Source: Owenia fusiformis
Lineage: Eukaryota > Annelida > Polychaeta > Sabellida > Oweniidae
NCBI GenBank assembly: GCA_903813345.2
Contig: CAIIXF020000003.1
Location: 25,003,248 to 25,063,247, forward strand
Direction: 5' to 3'
DNA length: 60,000 nt
The notes under the pieces were generated by a model. It saw only the letters and a list, made by a program, of their open reading frames with translations. It did no database searches and was not told the origin of the DNA. The position numbers were made by a program, and so were the translations under genes. Position 1 is the first letter of the stretch; the number at the start of each line of letters is the position of its first letter. Shown in pieces: positions 22,500 to 34,745 of this stretch.

Positions 22500-22893
22500 G
22501 GAACGTAATACCTATATGTAAGTGAACATGTAGAATTTGAAACTTAAAAAACAGTGGTATAATACAACAAGAGTCCATGAATTATCTTTATATCTCAAAA
22601 TAGTATGTATCTCCCTTTTGATAGTCCCAAGTAAAGACGGGGAGCAGATAGATGATGCTGGCCTGTTAAATTAGACTGATTGCGATACGCGACCTAAAGA
22701 AGTTTTTAAACATCTGATCATCTGGTTTACTCTCACACACCATCTTACATCTTACAACAACTCTGCGACAGCTATCCCTGTTACAGCTTCATCTTGGAGG
22801 ATATTTAATTTCTACTTAAACTTTTTTGTCAAGGATCAATCTACTTCATCGTATCATTTGTTTTTATTCAACCTGGGGAAAACGGCAAATATA
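22500..22893 (+). pseudogene. copper amine oxidase relic 3 (intron 2 + exon 3), plus strand
   Basis: 22500-22740 is a diverged match to the intron part of relics 1 and 2 (AGTATGTATCTCCCTTTTGAT, AAGACGGGGAGCAGATAGATG). 22747-22893 follows exon 3: CAACTCTGCGACAG, TATCCCTGTTACA, TTTCTACTTAAAC, TTTTTTGTCAAGGAT, ACTTCATCGTA and GGGGAAAACGG align in order with indels. It retains more of exon 3 than the other relics but is frameshifted. It lies about 400 bp upstream of CAO-2, head to head with it. Confidence 0.7.
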
Positions 22894-22899
22894 TTTAAG

Positions 22900-24940
22900 T
22901 TAGTGCGAAGTTTGTTTGTGGACCTATTTTAAATGTTTACGCACAATAAACCTACTTAATTAATTAATTAATAGTTTTGACATTATAGTACTGTATTTTA
23001 CGTTAGTCATCTAGACATTTTCAACTCCGTAAATTATATAATTCAATTGATCATTATGTGTGATGTTTGATTAGTTTCATAATTTTTCTAAACTAATGAT
23101 GCCGTAATGCAATTATCTCAACAACAAAGGTGTACAGATGGTTAGGTTTTGTTAACAGGTTTCATTAAGTTGACCTTCAAAATTTAAAGACCATTTTCAA
23201 TATTCTGTTTAAATATTTAATAAGGACGAATATGGTACAAAATAATGTGTAAAATAGGCAGAAACACATATTTTGATATCTTCCAAATGAGAACTTCTTT
23301 AAAAGAACTTTTGTATGATCTATTTATGCAATAATAATGAAAGTCATAGATTTCCGAACTATTGTAATTAAACATGACAAAATGCCACTGTGTAGTTGCT
23401 CACAGTATTATGAGTTCAATCTTAAGTCAGATTTGAATTTCTTAGAACTTGTAGATGCTTTTGAAAAATAGGTCAATTGGCAGCAATTTGAAAATCTACC
23501 TTTTTGACATTGAGAAGGTTTTGGAAGGTCAAATCTCAAATCTTAAGTCTTATTTGAACCTCTGAGAACTTCTAGATGATTTTGAAAAAATCAGTCTAAA
23601 CAGTATTTAAGTTAAATGAAGTTGTAAGAATTTGTTACAGGCGCCGGACGCCAACAACCAACAACCAATCACCGGACACCGGACGCCAACCACCGTCACA
23701 AAAATCGGAGACCATTAAAATATGTCATCACTTTTGGTGGTGACGTAACAAAATGCATTAAATTGTCGACAGACTGAATATACTATCGATAGATCCAAGG
23801 AAAATTTTATGTTGCCAAGTTGAGAGAAGCGTAAGAATCCGACATCACACAAACGAGACAGCGTTTAATAAAGGGTGTATCATGTTAAGCAGATTAACGG
23901 CTTAAACAAGCTTTGATGGTGTGTAGCTTTAATTGAGATCATGAAAATTACTGAACAAATTACATATTTTTGAACGTTGGGTTGTTTATTTCATAGGTCA
24001 AATACATCAAAGTAGTGTGAAATTGATTGGAACTACGAATGACGTTTTAATTTAGATTTTCGTGATACATTTAGGTGTTTAAGCTCTCTAAATTATATGG
24101 TGTGTATTTGGATAGGTGATCAATCGAGGATATTTCGGGAAGAAGTGAGTGGGAGGGAATATTGTTGATCTTTATCATTCTTGTTGATCAAATTGAAAAC
24201 CAAAACGAGACATGACTAAAAGCGAAGTAAAATTAATTGAGTATGGAAATAATATTCATTTATAGAGGGATGTTGCGATTGGAAGGCACAATAAAGACCC
24301 TCTTGGCATGTTGGGCCGTACCACATATTCACCTACAGTGTCTACTTTACCAACGAAGAAGCCCCAAATCTAGCTTTGAATCTGATTGACTGCCTGGTTT
24401 AAGGCACGTGCCCAGTTTGCCGACGCTTGTGTTATCCTGTCACTTGACTGGGGTTTCTCTTGATTAAGGCGATTAATCTCAATTGTGTTCAATTATAACA
24501 GTTGGTTGTTCTGTTGATTTTCTTAATATATTGGCAATAGTACTATGCTGACCCATAACTTGGTCTCAAGATATATCCAGAGACATATATAAGGCATGTC
24601 ACATATTATTAAGCCATTATAATGGGATATACTCATATTGTCCGAGAGAGAAATCAATGGCATTCTGTATCTTTAATTAATGTGAGTATTCTCTCCGATT
24701 ATGTTGTAAAAATGTGTTTACAATGTACATTAGAGTATCTCAAACATTCAAAAATTAAGTCAATAAACGTTTAAACATTATTAGAAATATCTCAGAATGA
24801 TAAATGCAAAATTAATTCGGAAAATTATTGAAAGATGTCACTTGAGTCGCTTGAGACATGTTTCAAACAAAAGCTTGTTTCAAACCAACATTGATTACTG
24901 GTGCTAGTTGATTAAGTTTTTCAAAAACACAATACTTATT
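22900..24940. other. no gene seen
   Basis: AT-rich non-coding sequence. Within it, 23638-23760 is a patch with repeated CGCCGGACGCCAAC-like motifs and GGTGGTGA, related to the patch at 32618-32760. No ORF with recognisable content. Confidence 0.55.
23638..23760. repeat. dispersed repeat with GCCGGACGCCAAC / GGTGGTGA motifs
   Basis: Shares ordered motifs with 32618-32760: a run of GAACGCC/GGACGCC modules, CCGTCACAAAAA, GGAG-C, then CACTTT-GGTGGTGA and a later GACAGAC. Diverged copies of one interspersed repeat; type unknown. Confidence 0.5.
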
Positions 24941-24956
24941 TCACTACCAATACTTT

Positions 24957-25013
24957 TATTCAGTTGTTGCATCGGTGTTGCAGTTTGTAGTGCGGTAAGA
25001 TTGGCATGTACGT
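24957..25013 (-). repeat. about 50-bp repeat, copy 1 (pair at 27228-27279)
   Basis: GTTGCAGTTTGTAGTGCGGT and AAGATTGGCATG occur here and at 27228-27279 with few changes; flanks differ. On the minus strand it reads ...TGCAACAACTGAATAAAA. The end carries a TGA/AATAAA combination in both copies, so it may be the 3' end of a mobile element or processed transcript. Confidence 0.5.
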
Positions 25014-25139
25014 ACAATATATAACGATTGATTCAGATAAGCTGAAAAGGCAGGCCAATGTAGAACTCCTGGAGGAGTATATTGTTGCTTTCTGAATGTT
25101 CTCACAAAGTTTAGATGGCGTAACTGAAATGATATTACC

Positions 25140-25375
25140 TCCCTCTCCCTATCATACCAAACTAGTTCTCGAGTTACGAGTCTTCCCAGTCCTACAAAAG
25201 TCATAAAAGGGGCTAAATATGGTTGTGGACGGGAAATATGTCTTAAATGATTAGGTACTTCGTTCACAAACAGTTTTCAATACGTCCATCTCATTCGCAG
25301 TTCGTTCATGTCGCTCTATGTCGGTGCCAGATTTAGCCCGTTTTACGGTCGAGAACTAGTTTGGTGTGATAGGTG
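25140..25375. repeat. inverted repeat with CTAGTTCTCGA arms
   Basis: CTATCATACCAAACTAGTTC at about 25147 pairs with GAACTAGTTTGGTGTGATAG at about 25353; the right arm ends in a run of about 14 G. A small MITE-like hairpin element. The 103-codon minus-strand ORF crossing it is not recognisable. Confidence 0.5.
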
Positions 25376-25379
25376 GGGG

Positions 25380-27225
25380 GGGGGGGGTTAAGAATTTATG
25401 ATGTTCAAATGAAATCAACATAGATGACTGCCATTTCCACAATGCACAGTTCTTAGGAAACATGTGCTCGTGATTGTTCGCTTGATAATATTCTGCAAAT
25501 TGATTGGATGGCGTATCGATCTGATGTGCATATATTAATGAGCGACACAAAAATGGCATCTGAGCTACTCATTTATTCTATCAGTGGTTTAACATCCACT
25601 GCATCCTACCGTGTCTTGCCTTTTTGATGTATTTCCGAGAATGAAAACAGAATGACAACGCAAGGTCTACTAAAATTGCATTATTTTGCACAGCTTAGTC
25701 GTAAGAATTACCTTTTAGATATTTTAATGTCATAATTTGATGAACTAGTAGTTATTTAATTGAACGTAATTGACATTTTATATTTTTGGGTGAAACCGAG
25801 CTTGAAATTCGACTCGCTAAAATTTCAAATTATGTTACCCTAAAGAATACAACAAGTAATCATCACTAGCTTCGTTTGAGTTAATAGACTATTATGTTTG
25901 AAACGTATTACTGCAAGCCTAGAGTATTGATGCTCTTGTTTGCAAAAATGATGTCCTGGGATTGGAGGAAATAATTCAATTCTCCCTTTCGCGGTTTGCT
26001 CTTTGAATCAGAACGTTCGCAAATATGTACTGAAAAAGGACATTCTCAAAATTCATTTCGTTCGTTGCGTACCTTCACTACCTCTCTGACGTTGTTAAAA
26101 TAGTTCTAAAATTCCCGGGGCACGATCTTAGAAAGCTTCAGAAATTAGTACTTTCTTTATTACGAAATCAACAACGCCAAAACTTTGATATTCAATTGAT
26201 TATAACGTTTACAAATGATTTTACCATCGAAATTGGTAATCAATGTTGTATTTGATGTGTTTTTAGGTAAAAATCTCCGCGGAGCAACAAATTGTAAAAT
26301 GTCAAGATCGATAATCACTGGGTTCAATATTACTACACGATTTCAAGATGGCGGTGTCAAAATTTCCAAAAACGCTTCAAAGAATATTATGTTAATTTCT
26401 GGCGAGTTCACCAATATCATAACGTGTTATCTAACAACAAGATAAAAAAATATGTAAGAAATTCAATTTTATCGATTAAAACATCACATCGACATGTGGT
26501 ATTCGTTTATTAGACGATTAAAATAACGAATATGGGGATGACGTCACTTCAAAACGAACTGCATAGCAACGGTGTTAATAAACAATTTCTGACCTTGCAA
26601 ATTCCTAAGTATTCATTTTTAACAGTTTGCTACGAATTACTTAATATTTTTCTTATGAATGAATTCTTACTACATTAGAAATAAACATTTTATAAAATAT
26701 ACCGAATAAAATCAGTAGCAAACGCAAAGAAATATATTTTTTGAAGCAGGTCAAAATATTTAGAAGGGTAAATTTCGCGGGAATTTAAAGATCTGCATGA
26801 GGTAAGGCACAGGAGGTACGGATGGCACTGGACGAAAGGCTCGGAGACTGGAAAAAGGACTCAAAAAGGACACAATTTGATTGGTCAATATTTTCCCACT
26901 ATGCATTTCGCGTAGCTATTTGCGTGACCCGAAAGTTCTAAATCAAACTAATTACGCAATTTTGTTTTTAAACCCGCACGCTAAATAAAACAATGACACC
27001 ATCGGAAGTATTCTTCTTTGCCATTGCTTTATTAGTCAGTATAGCGAGTTTAATCAATAAAAGATTGTACAATGAACAACAAAATTCGGGAACGAGTACT
27101 ATAGATTTGCTTTCGGACCACTGAACAGATTGACCTAGATAATAGCGACGCGTCTTCTTTGGTCTACTGCTCAGTTGTGTATGGGTTTTCAACGTAACTC
27201 TATAATGTAATTTGAAGATGAATAT
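25380..27225. other. no gene seen
   Basis: AT-rich, with only short unsupported frames on either strand and no element termini that I could pair. Confidence 0.5.
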
Positions 27226-27227
27226 TT

Positions 27228-27279
27228 TTATTCAGTATTTGCATCGATGTTGCAGTTTGTAGTGCGGTAAGATTGGCAT
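27228..27279 (-). repeat. about 50-bp repeat, copy 2
   Basis: Second copy of the block at 24957-25013; again ends in TGAATAAAA on the minus strand, with two or three substitutions in between. Confidence 0.5.
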
Positions 27280-27919
27280 GAAAGTATTGAAAGTTGAATG
27301 AAATTGTTTTTTCCAATATGGCGACTAGTCAACTGATCACGTGACGTTATCTTTCGGAATATTTTCTCACTTTTCAATCATCGTTTTCACCACGCTATGA
27401 ATCAATACAATGAAAAAATAGCTGTTAAGAAGAGATCAGTCGTTTCTAATAATTTTTTCTGTACTCTCGTACGGGAATATGAACGTTTGAAAAATATGTG
27501 TGAAAATCCCCATGTTAAACCAAGGAAGTATAAATTTGTTCCTCCGCGAACTGCATCATGGGAAATATTTTGACTTTATAAGGAAAGATTTTCGCGTCTC
27601 CTCTTTTATAGAGGGAACAACGATTTCGAGAATTTAACAGGACCTGTGCACCTGGTGCAACGTACGTAGGCTTACAACAGTGTGACATGCCGTTTGACCT
27701 AGAACTATTAGTTCTAAATCAAATGAGAATTATATTCTCGTTTATTCCAATGTTTGCCTGTAATCAATGCCTAGATTAGAGGGTTGGGTAACAAATTGAC
27801 AACATAATAACAATTAATTTTCCTCAATATTTATAGATCTACAAATTACGTCCGTTCGCCGTTTTACTGATCAGGTCACTTTGAACTTGATGGCATTTGA
27901 AGAGTCAATAGTGAAACCT

Positions 27920-28800
27920 GACATTTGCATTTTATTGTTCATGATCACGCATACATTTCTCATGTCATTAACATATAAGTATTAAGTGGATTCATTAAAT
28001 ATATGCCACAGATGAAAGTAATGATAATATGGATTAATACGGAATTTACGAGAATTTGAGATGGATTAAATGTAATGGGACATGGGAAATTGAGATAAGA
28101 TCACCCACGCGTTTCGTTTCGCTATATTAGTTGTATGTCAAAATATAATACACTGGCCAGTCCTATTTCATCCAATTATGTTTTTTGGCCGGTTTTTACA
28201 GATAAAATTGTGATGGATTTAGAATATCTACTGCCCGATTTACTGGTTCATCCAATCTCCGACCAATTCATTCAAGTTTGATCGTACCTCTATGCTTCTC
28301 ACTGCGAAAAGGTAGATACAGTTTATGATTGGTTCAAAGGATGCTTGACCGTGCAAAACCAAGTTGAAGTATTTCCTGCAATTTCAACATATTTTCCTCG
28401 TCACTTCAGTTAATAATAGTGAGTTTTTCACAACCTAAACGTGAATGGAAAACATCTAAGCGATGTATTTTTCATCCTCCGATCACAGGGCTTCAAAATC
28501 CAGAATATATTCTTTCTTTTCACCGGGGGAAGAAGGAGGTACGGATTCTGGACACCTGCTTGGGAGGATGTGTATTTGTATGGGCGATTAGTTATACGTG
28601 TACTTATAGGTTGGCTTTCGATTTTATATGCAAGCTTAGACTCCCTATTATCTTAGTTCCTCGATATTGTCAAAAGATTTGGTAAAATATCTCTTACGTT
28701 ATCGTAGCAATAGCCAGGAATAAAACATATATTTCTTTGTGTGAGCACGTAAAACAAGTTTCGATCTGTAGAATACGCTTCAACAATGTATCCTTTAGCC
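27920..28800. repeat. diverged paralogue of 7290-7965
   Basis: Collinear blocks with unit A: ATTAACATATAAG versus ATTAACACGTAAC, GAATTTGAGATGGATTAAATG followed by TAATGGGACAT, GAGATAAGATCA, CACTGGCCAGTC, CCAATCTCCGACC, GAGCACGTAAAACAAG, and CGCTTCAAC. Indels are common and reading frames differ, so conservation looks neutral. Confidence 0.6.
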
Positions 28801-28849
28801 AAACGTTGAAATATAGATTGACCTCGAAACCTCAAAGCTTATGCTGGGG

Positions 28850-30500
28850 GGGGGGTGCATCTCAGAAAGATCAGTAAATGAGGAAAACCCTTCCTACCGG
28901 AAGTTCCGCCATATTGTTACAGCAAAGACCCGTCCTCGTAGCTAGATATAGGACCAATGGATATATGAGATTCAAAGTGACCGAATAAAAGTATGAGGCG
29001 CCTAATATAATAATAACCCCATCATTGAAATTGTGTATGCGCCCATGCATGACAAACTTCAAAGATTTTAACGGTTCTTATAAATCATTGAACATTTACT
29101 GCTTAATTTACATAATCAAGAAATATGAAGGCTTAGGTTGTAGTGAACGTATTTAGATGTGTAGCGCTACGCTAAAGTACTATATTGGATTACACGTTAT
29201 ATGTTTCCAACTAATTTTGAAATAAATGTTTATAAAATTTCAAAATTTGCGACAATGTCATAATTGTGGATGAGGCTGATTAAAATATAGCAATATTAAA
29301 GTAATTTGACACCTATTAAGCTAGAGGTTAACTCAATTTTTGGAATACTTTGTACAGACAAACGACTAAAAATGACAAACTGCATATAAAATAAGCAGGG
29401 ATTTATGAGTGTACACATGTCATAAAAAGATTATCGGAGATCTCATTCTTTTATTTCAACAGCTCGTTGGAATTGGGAAATCAATTGTTACAATAAATCA
29501 TTGTCTCATGTAGCTAAGATGAGCGTGAAAGTAGATTTTCATTCTTCGCTTATTCAGTAGGTATCGCGATTTACACCTAGCATCGTCAGATAATCACGAT
29601 ATGGGTAAAATAAGCAATTATTCGAGCACAGTTAAATTATACCTTCTATTTCACCTCTCACTCGTATACAACTGGAAAAACTTATTATTTTCGACTTTCT
29701 TAATGTTCTTTTTGTACAGAGAAGTCATTTTCAATCAATGCCTTGGCTTCTGATCCAAATTAAATCATGTTTTCAATTGATTTATCTTGGCCAAGATGGG
29801 ATGTTAATTGATTTACATACTACACTGTTGAGTCTGAAAGAAGTAATTATTTTCCAATCACATTCCATTGTAGGATAACGTCTGCAATATCTTACGAGTG
29901 CATTATGGGTAACGGATTAAAACCATGCGGTGATTAGAATGATTTCACAATACCCGCCGTTCTAACATTTGTTGTATATTTCTCTAGACCTGTTTTCATT
30001 CTTTTACGTTTACAAATCAGCCCATTTGATTGACGTTTAACTAGTTTTATCATAGTTGTTAAGGTGGAAATACTTATAAAACCAATTTATAGTCTCACGA
30101 AAAAAGGCAACTCCATGTTAAAGCTGTAGAGCACATGTTTTGCTGTCTGTTATGATCTGAACTTGAACCGATGGAGAAATGTAATTGTTATAAAGATGTG
30201 TACCATTCATTGTATCAAACAAATCTACGTCTGATGTGGAACCCAAACTGTTCTGGGCTTCTATATGTATATTCCGATTCTGGCCTCACTATTCGGACTT
30301 GACCCATTAATACACTCGATTCCTTATTTACTTTTTTCGATTTCTCATTGGGTTACATGCTTCTTATATGTATGTTTGAGTTCATCATCATCATTGAAAT
30401 CCTAATTACTATTATATTGAAATAAATGTAAAAATAGATATATTCAAAGTAATTTAAAAACTAGGTGGCCTAGCAGAGACGTGACTAGTATTAGGCCTTT
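28850..30500. other. no gene seen
   Basis: AT-rich non-coding sequence. Short frames only, none with recognisable motifs; no paired element ends found. Confidence 0.5.
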
Positions 30501-30529
30501 AAGACAGTGTACTCAAGTGAAGTTTTGAA

Positions 30530-30850
30530 GTGTAAGTTCAAATACTAAGTACGTCACTACGAACATGCCAAGAAACAGGCAACACCAAAATATTGAAAGT
30601 AAAACAGGCAACAACAAACCTCTAACGTAAAAAAGGCAACTCAAGGCCTTCTTCATTAAACGTAAAACAGGCAACCCCAAACCTCCAACGTTTAATAGGC
30701 AATTTATCAAAGCTAAAAGTAAAACAGGCAACACCAAACCTTCAATGTAAAACAGGTTAAACGTAAAAGCAAAACGTAAAAAAGCCAACAACAAAGCCTG
30801 TCATCTAAGTAGACGTCTAAACGTAAAACAGGCAACCAAACACTCAACGT
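30530..30850. repeat. degenerate tandem repeat with GTAAAACAGGCAAC units
   Basis: At least seven spaced occurrences of AACGTAAAACAGGCAACACC or variants, often followed by AAACCTCTAACG. Spacing is irregular (about 30-65 bp), so it is an eroded minisatellite. The minus-strand Leu-rich ORF through it is a low-complexity artefact. Confidence 0.65.
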
Positions 30851-32615
30851 ATGGCACAACAGGCATCTCAGATATAGGACCATCGATGAATATTTACAAA
30901 CATAGCGTGTGTATAGAGTTAGTTATCTTGTAGATTGATTTTCAGATACTGATTTGATTAGACTAATTGAGTGTTTTAAATCCACATTGATACAAATTAT
31001 ATCTATGGGGCAAATTGATTTTTATTGGACTATGTTTGCGTGAGATATTTTTTAACGTTCTTGAATTAATCACAAAACATGCGAAAAACATATCCCTACT
31101 TAAGTTACGAGAGAAATTTTTCTGAGTTTTTTTATGTAGATTTTTCGAAAAACTACTATTGGTAGACATATCTGAGAATATTTGATTAATTATGTAGCAG
31201 TATTGGATCCTACTCAGCTGTGGCATTTAACTTCGGAGGAAAAAGGATTGAAATCACCCATTGATTCCTAAACTTTTGTAATATTGAAAAATTTAAGGAG
31301 GTTTGATCTTAGACAGCGTTCCCTTGTAGCTATCATTATTTGGATATTTGGGGTTGTTCTTTATGACTTGTTGTTCTGTATATTAGTATTTACATATTTC
31401 AATTAACTTTTAATACTATAGTAGATGTGGTGAGCCCATTTTTGCCACCTTATAGTCTAGTATATTTTATCCGTGGGACGTTGCATTTTCGGGTCTTTTT
31501 CGGGCAATTATAATGTCCATCGTACTTAAAAATTCCAATAGTTTAGATAGTGTTCAGGGGTTGGTTTGTTAATTAATTAATCAATTAATTATCAGATATT
31601 TATTCACTAACTTGTATTAAGCTTCATTTCATGTCTTAGGTTGTCATGAAGATGTCTCTCATTTGTTTCGATTTTGATTTTTCGTGAAATTATCAGTAAA
31701 AATTGGCATATTGGTTTAACTTCAAAACAAAAGATATGTCAAAAAGGCATCGGAGTTTGTTTTTGAACTCAAGAAAATTAGAAATATGCATTCCTCACAC
31801 CTTCAAGTCGTACGAAAATCAAAAAACATTGGCAAATTGTGACAATATTTTGGAAACCTTATCTCAACTCGTCTTTATCACATTTCATCCATTAACTACC
31901 AACTTCCTTTCGAGATATGCTTTTAGGCTTTGTGTAATGATGTAATCAATTACACTACCCATACAGCTAGATTAAAAACAAAACACTTCCCAAAACAGAA
32001 TGTAAATATTTTTCAAGATTTTAAGACTGTACATCTGTTGAAAGACATAATATAGAAACATTTAAAGAAACTTAATCTATCATTTTCAATCTTTTATCTT
32101 GTCTTGGGGATTTGGAAAGAACAATTTCAGAAGATTAATACAATAATTATTTACTTTAATTTGAATTGTCTCATTGACATATGATTTACTTTATACGACC
32201 ATTAGCTTATATTCGACTATCAATCATTTGAGTTCACTGATGATTTTCAGATATGGATCTAAGGATAAGTCTACACCTTTAAGAATTAATTTTATCAGGT
32301 TAATAACATACGAGCTTCTCGGAAGCTTCCCACAAGGGACTTCACTTTCAAATGCAACTGGTTGAATAGCTTGAATCTTGGAATGTGATATAAAGTTGAA
32401 GATTGATGGACAATTCAAACAAATAAATTGTCAGAAAACAGGTCACGGTTAAATGAAAACTTGATGTGATCCCTTTCTTCTGTCTATAAATGCCTGATTA
32501 CCGACTCTGAAGTTATAAAAAGGGCCACTCCATATTTAATTCCAGTAAAACATTAGTCCCCTTACATAAAAAACAAGGCATTCATATGCAAATTATCACT
32601 ACCTGCCATTTGTTA
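30850..32615. other. no gene seen
   Basis: AT-rich, unremarkable apart from a short TTAATTAATTAATCAATTAA stretch near 31568. No supported ORF. Confidence 0.5.
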
Positions 32616-32617
32616 CA

Positions 32618-32760
32618 TTTGTTTCAGACGTCGAACGCTGAATTCCGAACGCCAAATCCCGAACACCAACCGCCGTCACAAAAAGTTGGAGTCCGTAACA
32701 ATGTGTCGCCACTTTAGGTGGTGAGCACTTTCGGTGGTGATATAGCTAAAATCTTGACAG
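32618..32760. repeat. dispersed repeat related to 23638-23760
   Basis: GAACGCC modules, CCGCCGTCACAAAAA and GGTGGTGA in the same order as at 23.6 kb. Confidence 0.5.
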
Positions 32761-33378
32761 ACAGCCGTGGGTATTCTGATTGGATAGGCTAGATTAAACA
32801 ACCATTACTTGTTCAAAGAGTAATGTTGACGATGCGAAGTCACTTTTGCAAAGGGTGTGTAATATTATTTATTAGATGTCAAATACATCCCGACAGAATG
32901 TAATGAGAAAATAATAACCTTTACTTAACACAGTTTTGACATTAATCAAGTAACTAACGGTTTTTGAATTAATTATTTAATCTGAAATAACGAACTTTTC
33001 CAATTGTAGTCGGGAAGCGTGTCAAATAGACAATGTGATAAACGTATTCATGAGAGCAACGTCAAGGGTGTATTGTAAATCTTGTCACCTTAGGGAACGA
33101 GTGAAGAGATGCGGAAAATCAGAAATCAACTTTTACACTAATCTAGGCTTTAAGGTGCTATGATTTATTTAAAACAATTGACTACTCATTTATTGCTAAC
33201 CATTGCCATAAAAACATGAGATAGTTTGACATAAATGTGCTCTTAAATGGAATGATGATAATTCGTATTTCCATAAATCATATCGGATCACTTACTATTG
33301 TATTACAAATGAACAAGCCAATCGTAAGCTTCCCTGCACACCCTACTGTCTTTTGATGAGAAAAAAGTATATTGATGC

Positions 33379-34238
33379 ACATTACTGATCCCTAAGTGTT
33401 ATGTATATGACTGATCCCTAAGTGTGATGTACATTACTGATCCTTAAGTGTGATATGCATTACTGATCCCTAAGTGTGATGTGCATTACTGATCCTTAAG
33501 TGTGATATGCATTACTGATCCCTAAGTGTGATGTGCATTACTGATCCTTAAGTGTGATGTGCATTACTGATCCTTAAGTGTGATGTGCATTACTGATCCC
33601 TAAGTGTGATGTGCATTACTGATCCTTAAGTGTGATGTGCATTACTGATCCCTAAGTGTGATGTGCATTACTGATCCTTAAGTGTGATGTGCATTACTGA
33701 TCCCTAAGTGTGATGTGCATTACTGATCCTTAAGTGTGATGTGCATTACTGATCCCTAAGTGTGATGTGCATTACTGATCCCTAAGTGTGATGTGCATTA
33801 CTGATCCTTAAGTGTGATGTGCATTACTGATCCTTAAGTGTGATGTGCATTACTGATCCCTAAGTGTGATGTGCATTACTGATCCTTAAGTGTGATGTGC
33901 ATTACTGATCCCTAAGTGTGATGTGCATTACTGATCCTTAAGTGTGATGTGCATTACTGATCCCTAAGTGTGATGTGCATTACTGATCCTTAAGTGTGAT
34001 GTGCATTACTGATCCTTAAGTGTGATGTGCATTACTGATCCTTAAGTGTGATGTGCATTACTGATCCCTAAGTGTGATGTGCATTACTGATCCTTAAGTG
34101 TGATGTGCATTACTGATCCCTAAGTGTGATGTGCATTACTGATCCTTAAGTGTGATGTGCATTACTGATCCCTAAGTGTGATGTGCATTACTGATCCTTA
34201 AGTGTGATGTGCATTACTGATCCCTAAGTGTTATGTCT
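33379..34238. repeat. 26-bp minisatellite, about 33 copies, mostly dimeric
   Basis: The unit is ATTACTGATCCYTAAGTGTG followed by ATGTGC, very homogeneous. The Y position alternates C and T along most of the array (a few TT or CC breaks), so the effective period is 52 bp. The first copies and the last carry private changes (TTATGTATATG at the left edge, TTATGTCTATG at the right). Not coding. Confidence 0.95.
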
Positions 34239-34275
34239 ATGACTGATCTCCAAGTGTAGAAATAAAGTATATTGG

Positions 34276-34437
34276 TATATCAGAAACAAGTCAAATTCTT
34301 TACTTCAGAGAATATTTTTAATTTATTGAGACTTTCGACTAATATCCCTTAGTCTTTTTCAAAATATAACAGCATGTATACATTTATGTGACGTCATAAA
34401 GAATTTGAATAAAGAATTTGACTTGTTTCTGATATAT
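34276..34437. mobile_element. 160-bp hairpin MITE within the minisatellite locus
   Basis: TATCAGAAACAAGTCAAATT and AATTTGACTTGTTTCTGATA form terminal inverted arms. The element separates the main array from a degenerate outlier block. A TATATTGGTATA direct repeat flanks the region (about 34269 and 34468). Confidence 0.65.
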
Positions 34438-34475
34438 TAACCAGAGAGATGAACTTACATAGAACTATATTGGTA

Positions 34476-34745
34476 TACATAACTGATCCCTAAGTGTGAT
34501 GTACATTACTGATCCTTAAGTGTGATATGCATTACTGATCCCTAAGTGTGATGTGCATTACTGATCCTAAGTGTGATGTACGTTACTGATCCCTAAGTGT
34601 TATGTACATCACTTATTACTAAGTGTGATGCACATTACTTACTGATCGTTTTATAAGTGTAATGTGTGATTAACATGACTAAGTATAATACAAATCACTC
34701 ATCTCCTAGTAATGTGGATTACTGATCTAAGTGTGATGTACATTA
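34476..34745. repeat. degenerate extension of the 26-bp minisatellite
   Basis: Five to six clear units with CTGATCCCTAAGTGTGATG, then increasingly altered ones (CTTATTACTAAGTGTGATG, CTGATCTAAGTGTGATG). This is the older edge of the array, split off by the MITE. Confidence 0.8.

Noticed and set aside
24956-25267. 103-codon minus-strand ORF
   Set aside because: It crosses an inverted repeat arm and a dispersed repeat; composition is not protein-like and nothing is recognised.
25370-25390. G-run as a G-quadruplex regulatory element (also near 28845, 38563 and 49684)
   Set aside because: Plain homopolymer runs at element edges with no gene nearby; no further support.
30513-30794. Leu-rich membrane protein on the minus strand
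   Set aside because: The frame runs through degenerate GTAAAACAGGCAAC repeats; hydrophobicity comes from the repeat composition.
33379-34238. CRISPR-like array
   Set aside because: The 26-bp units are contiguous without spacers, in an animal genome; it is a minisatellite.
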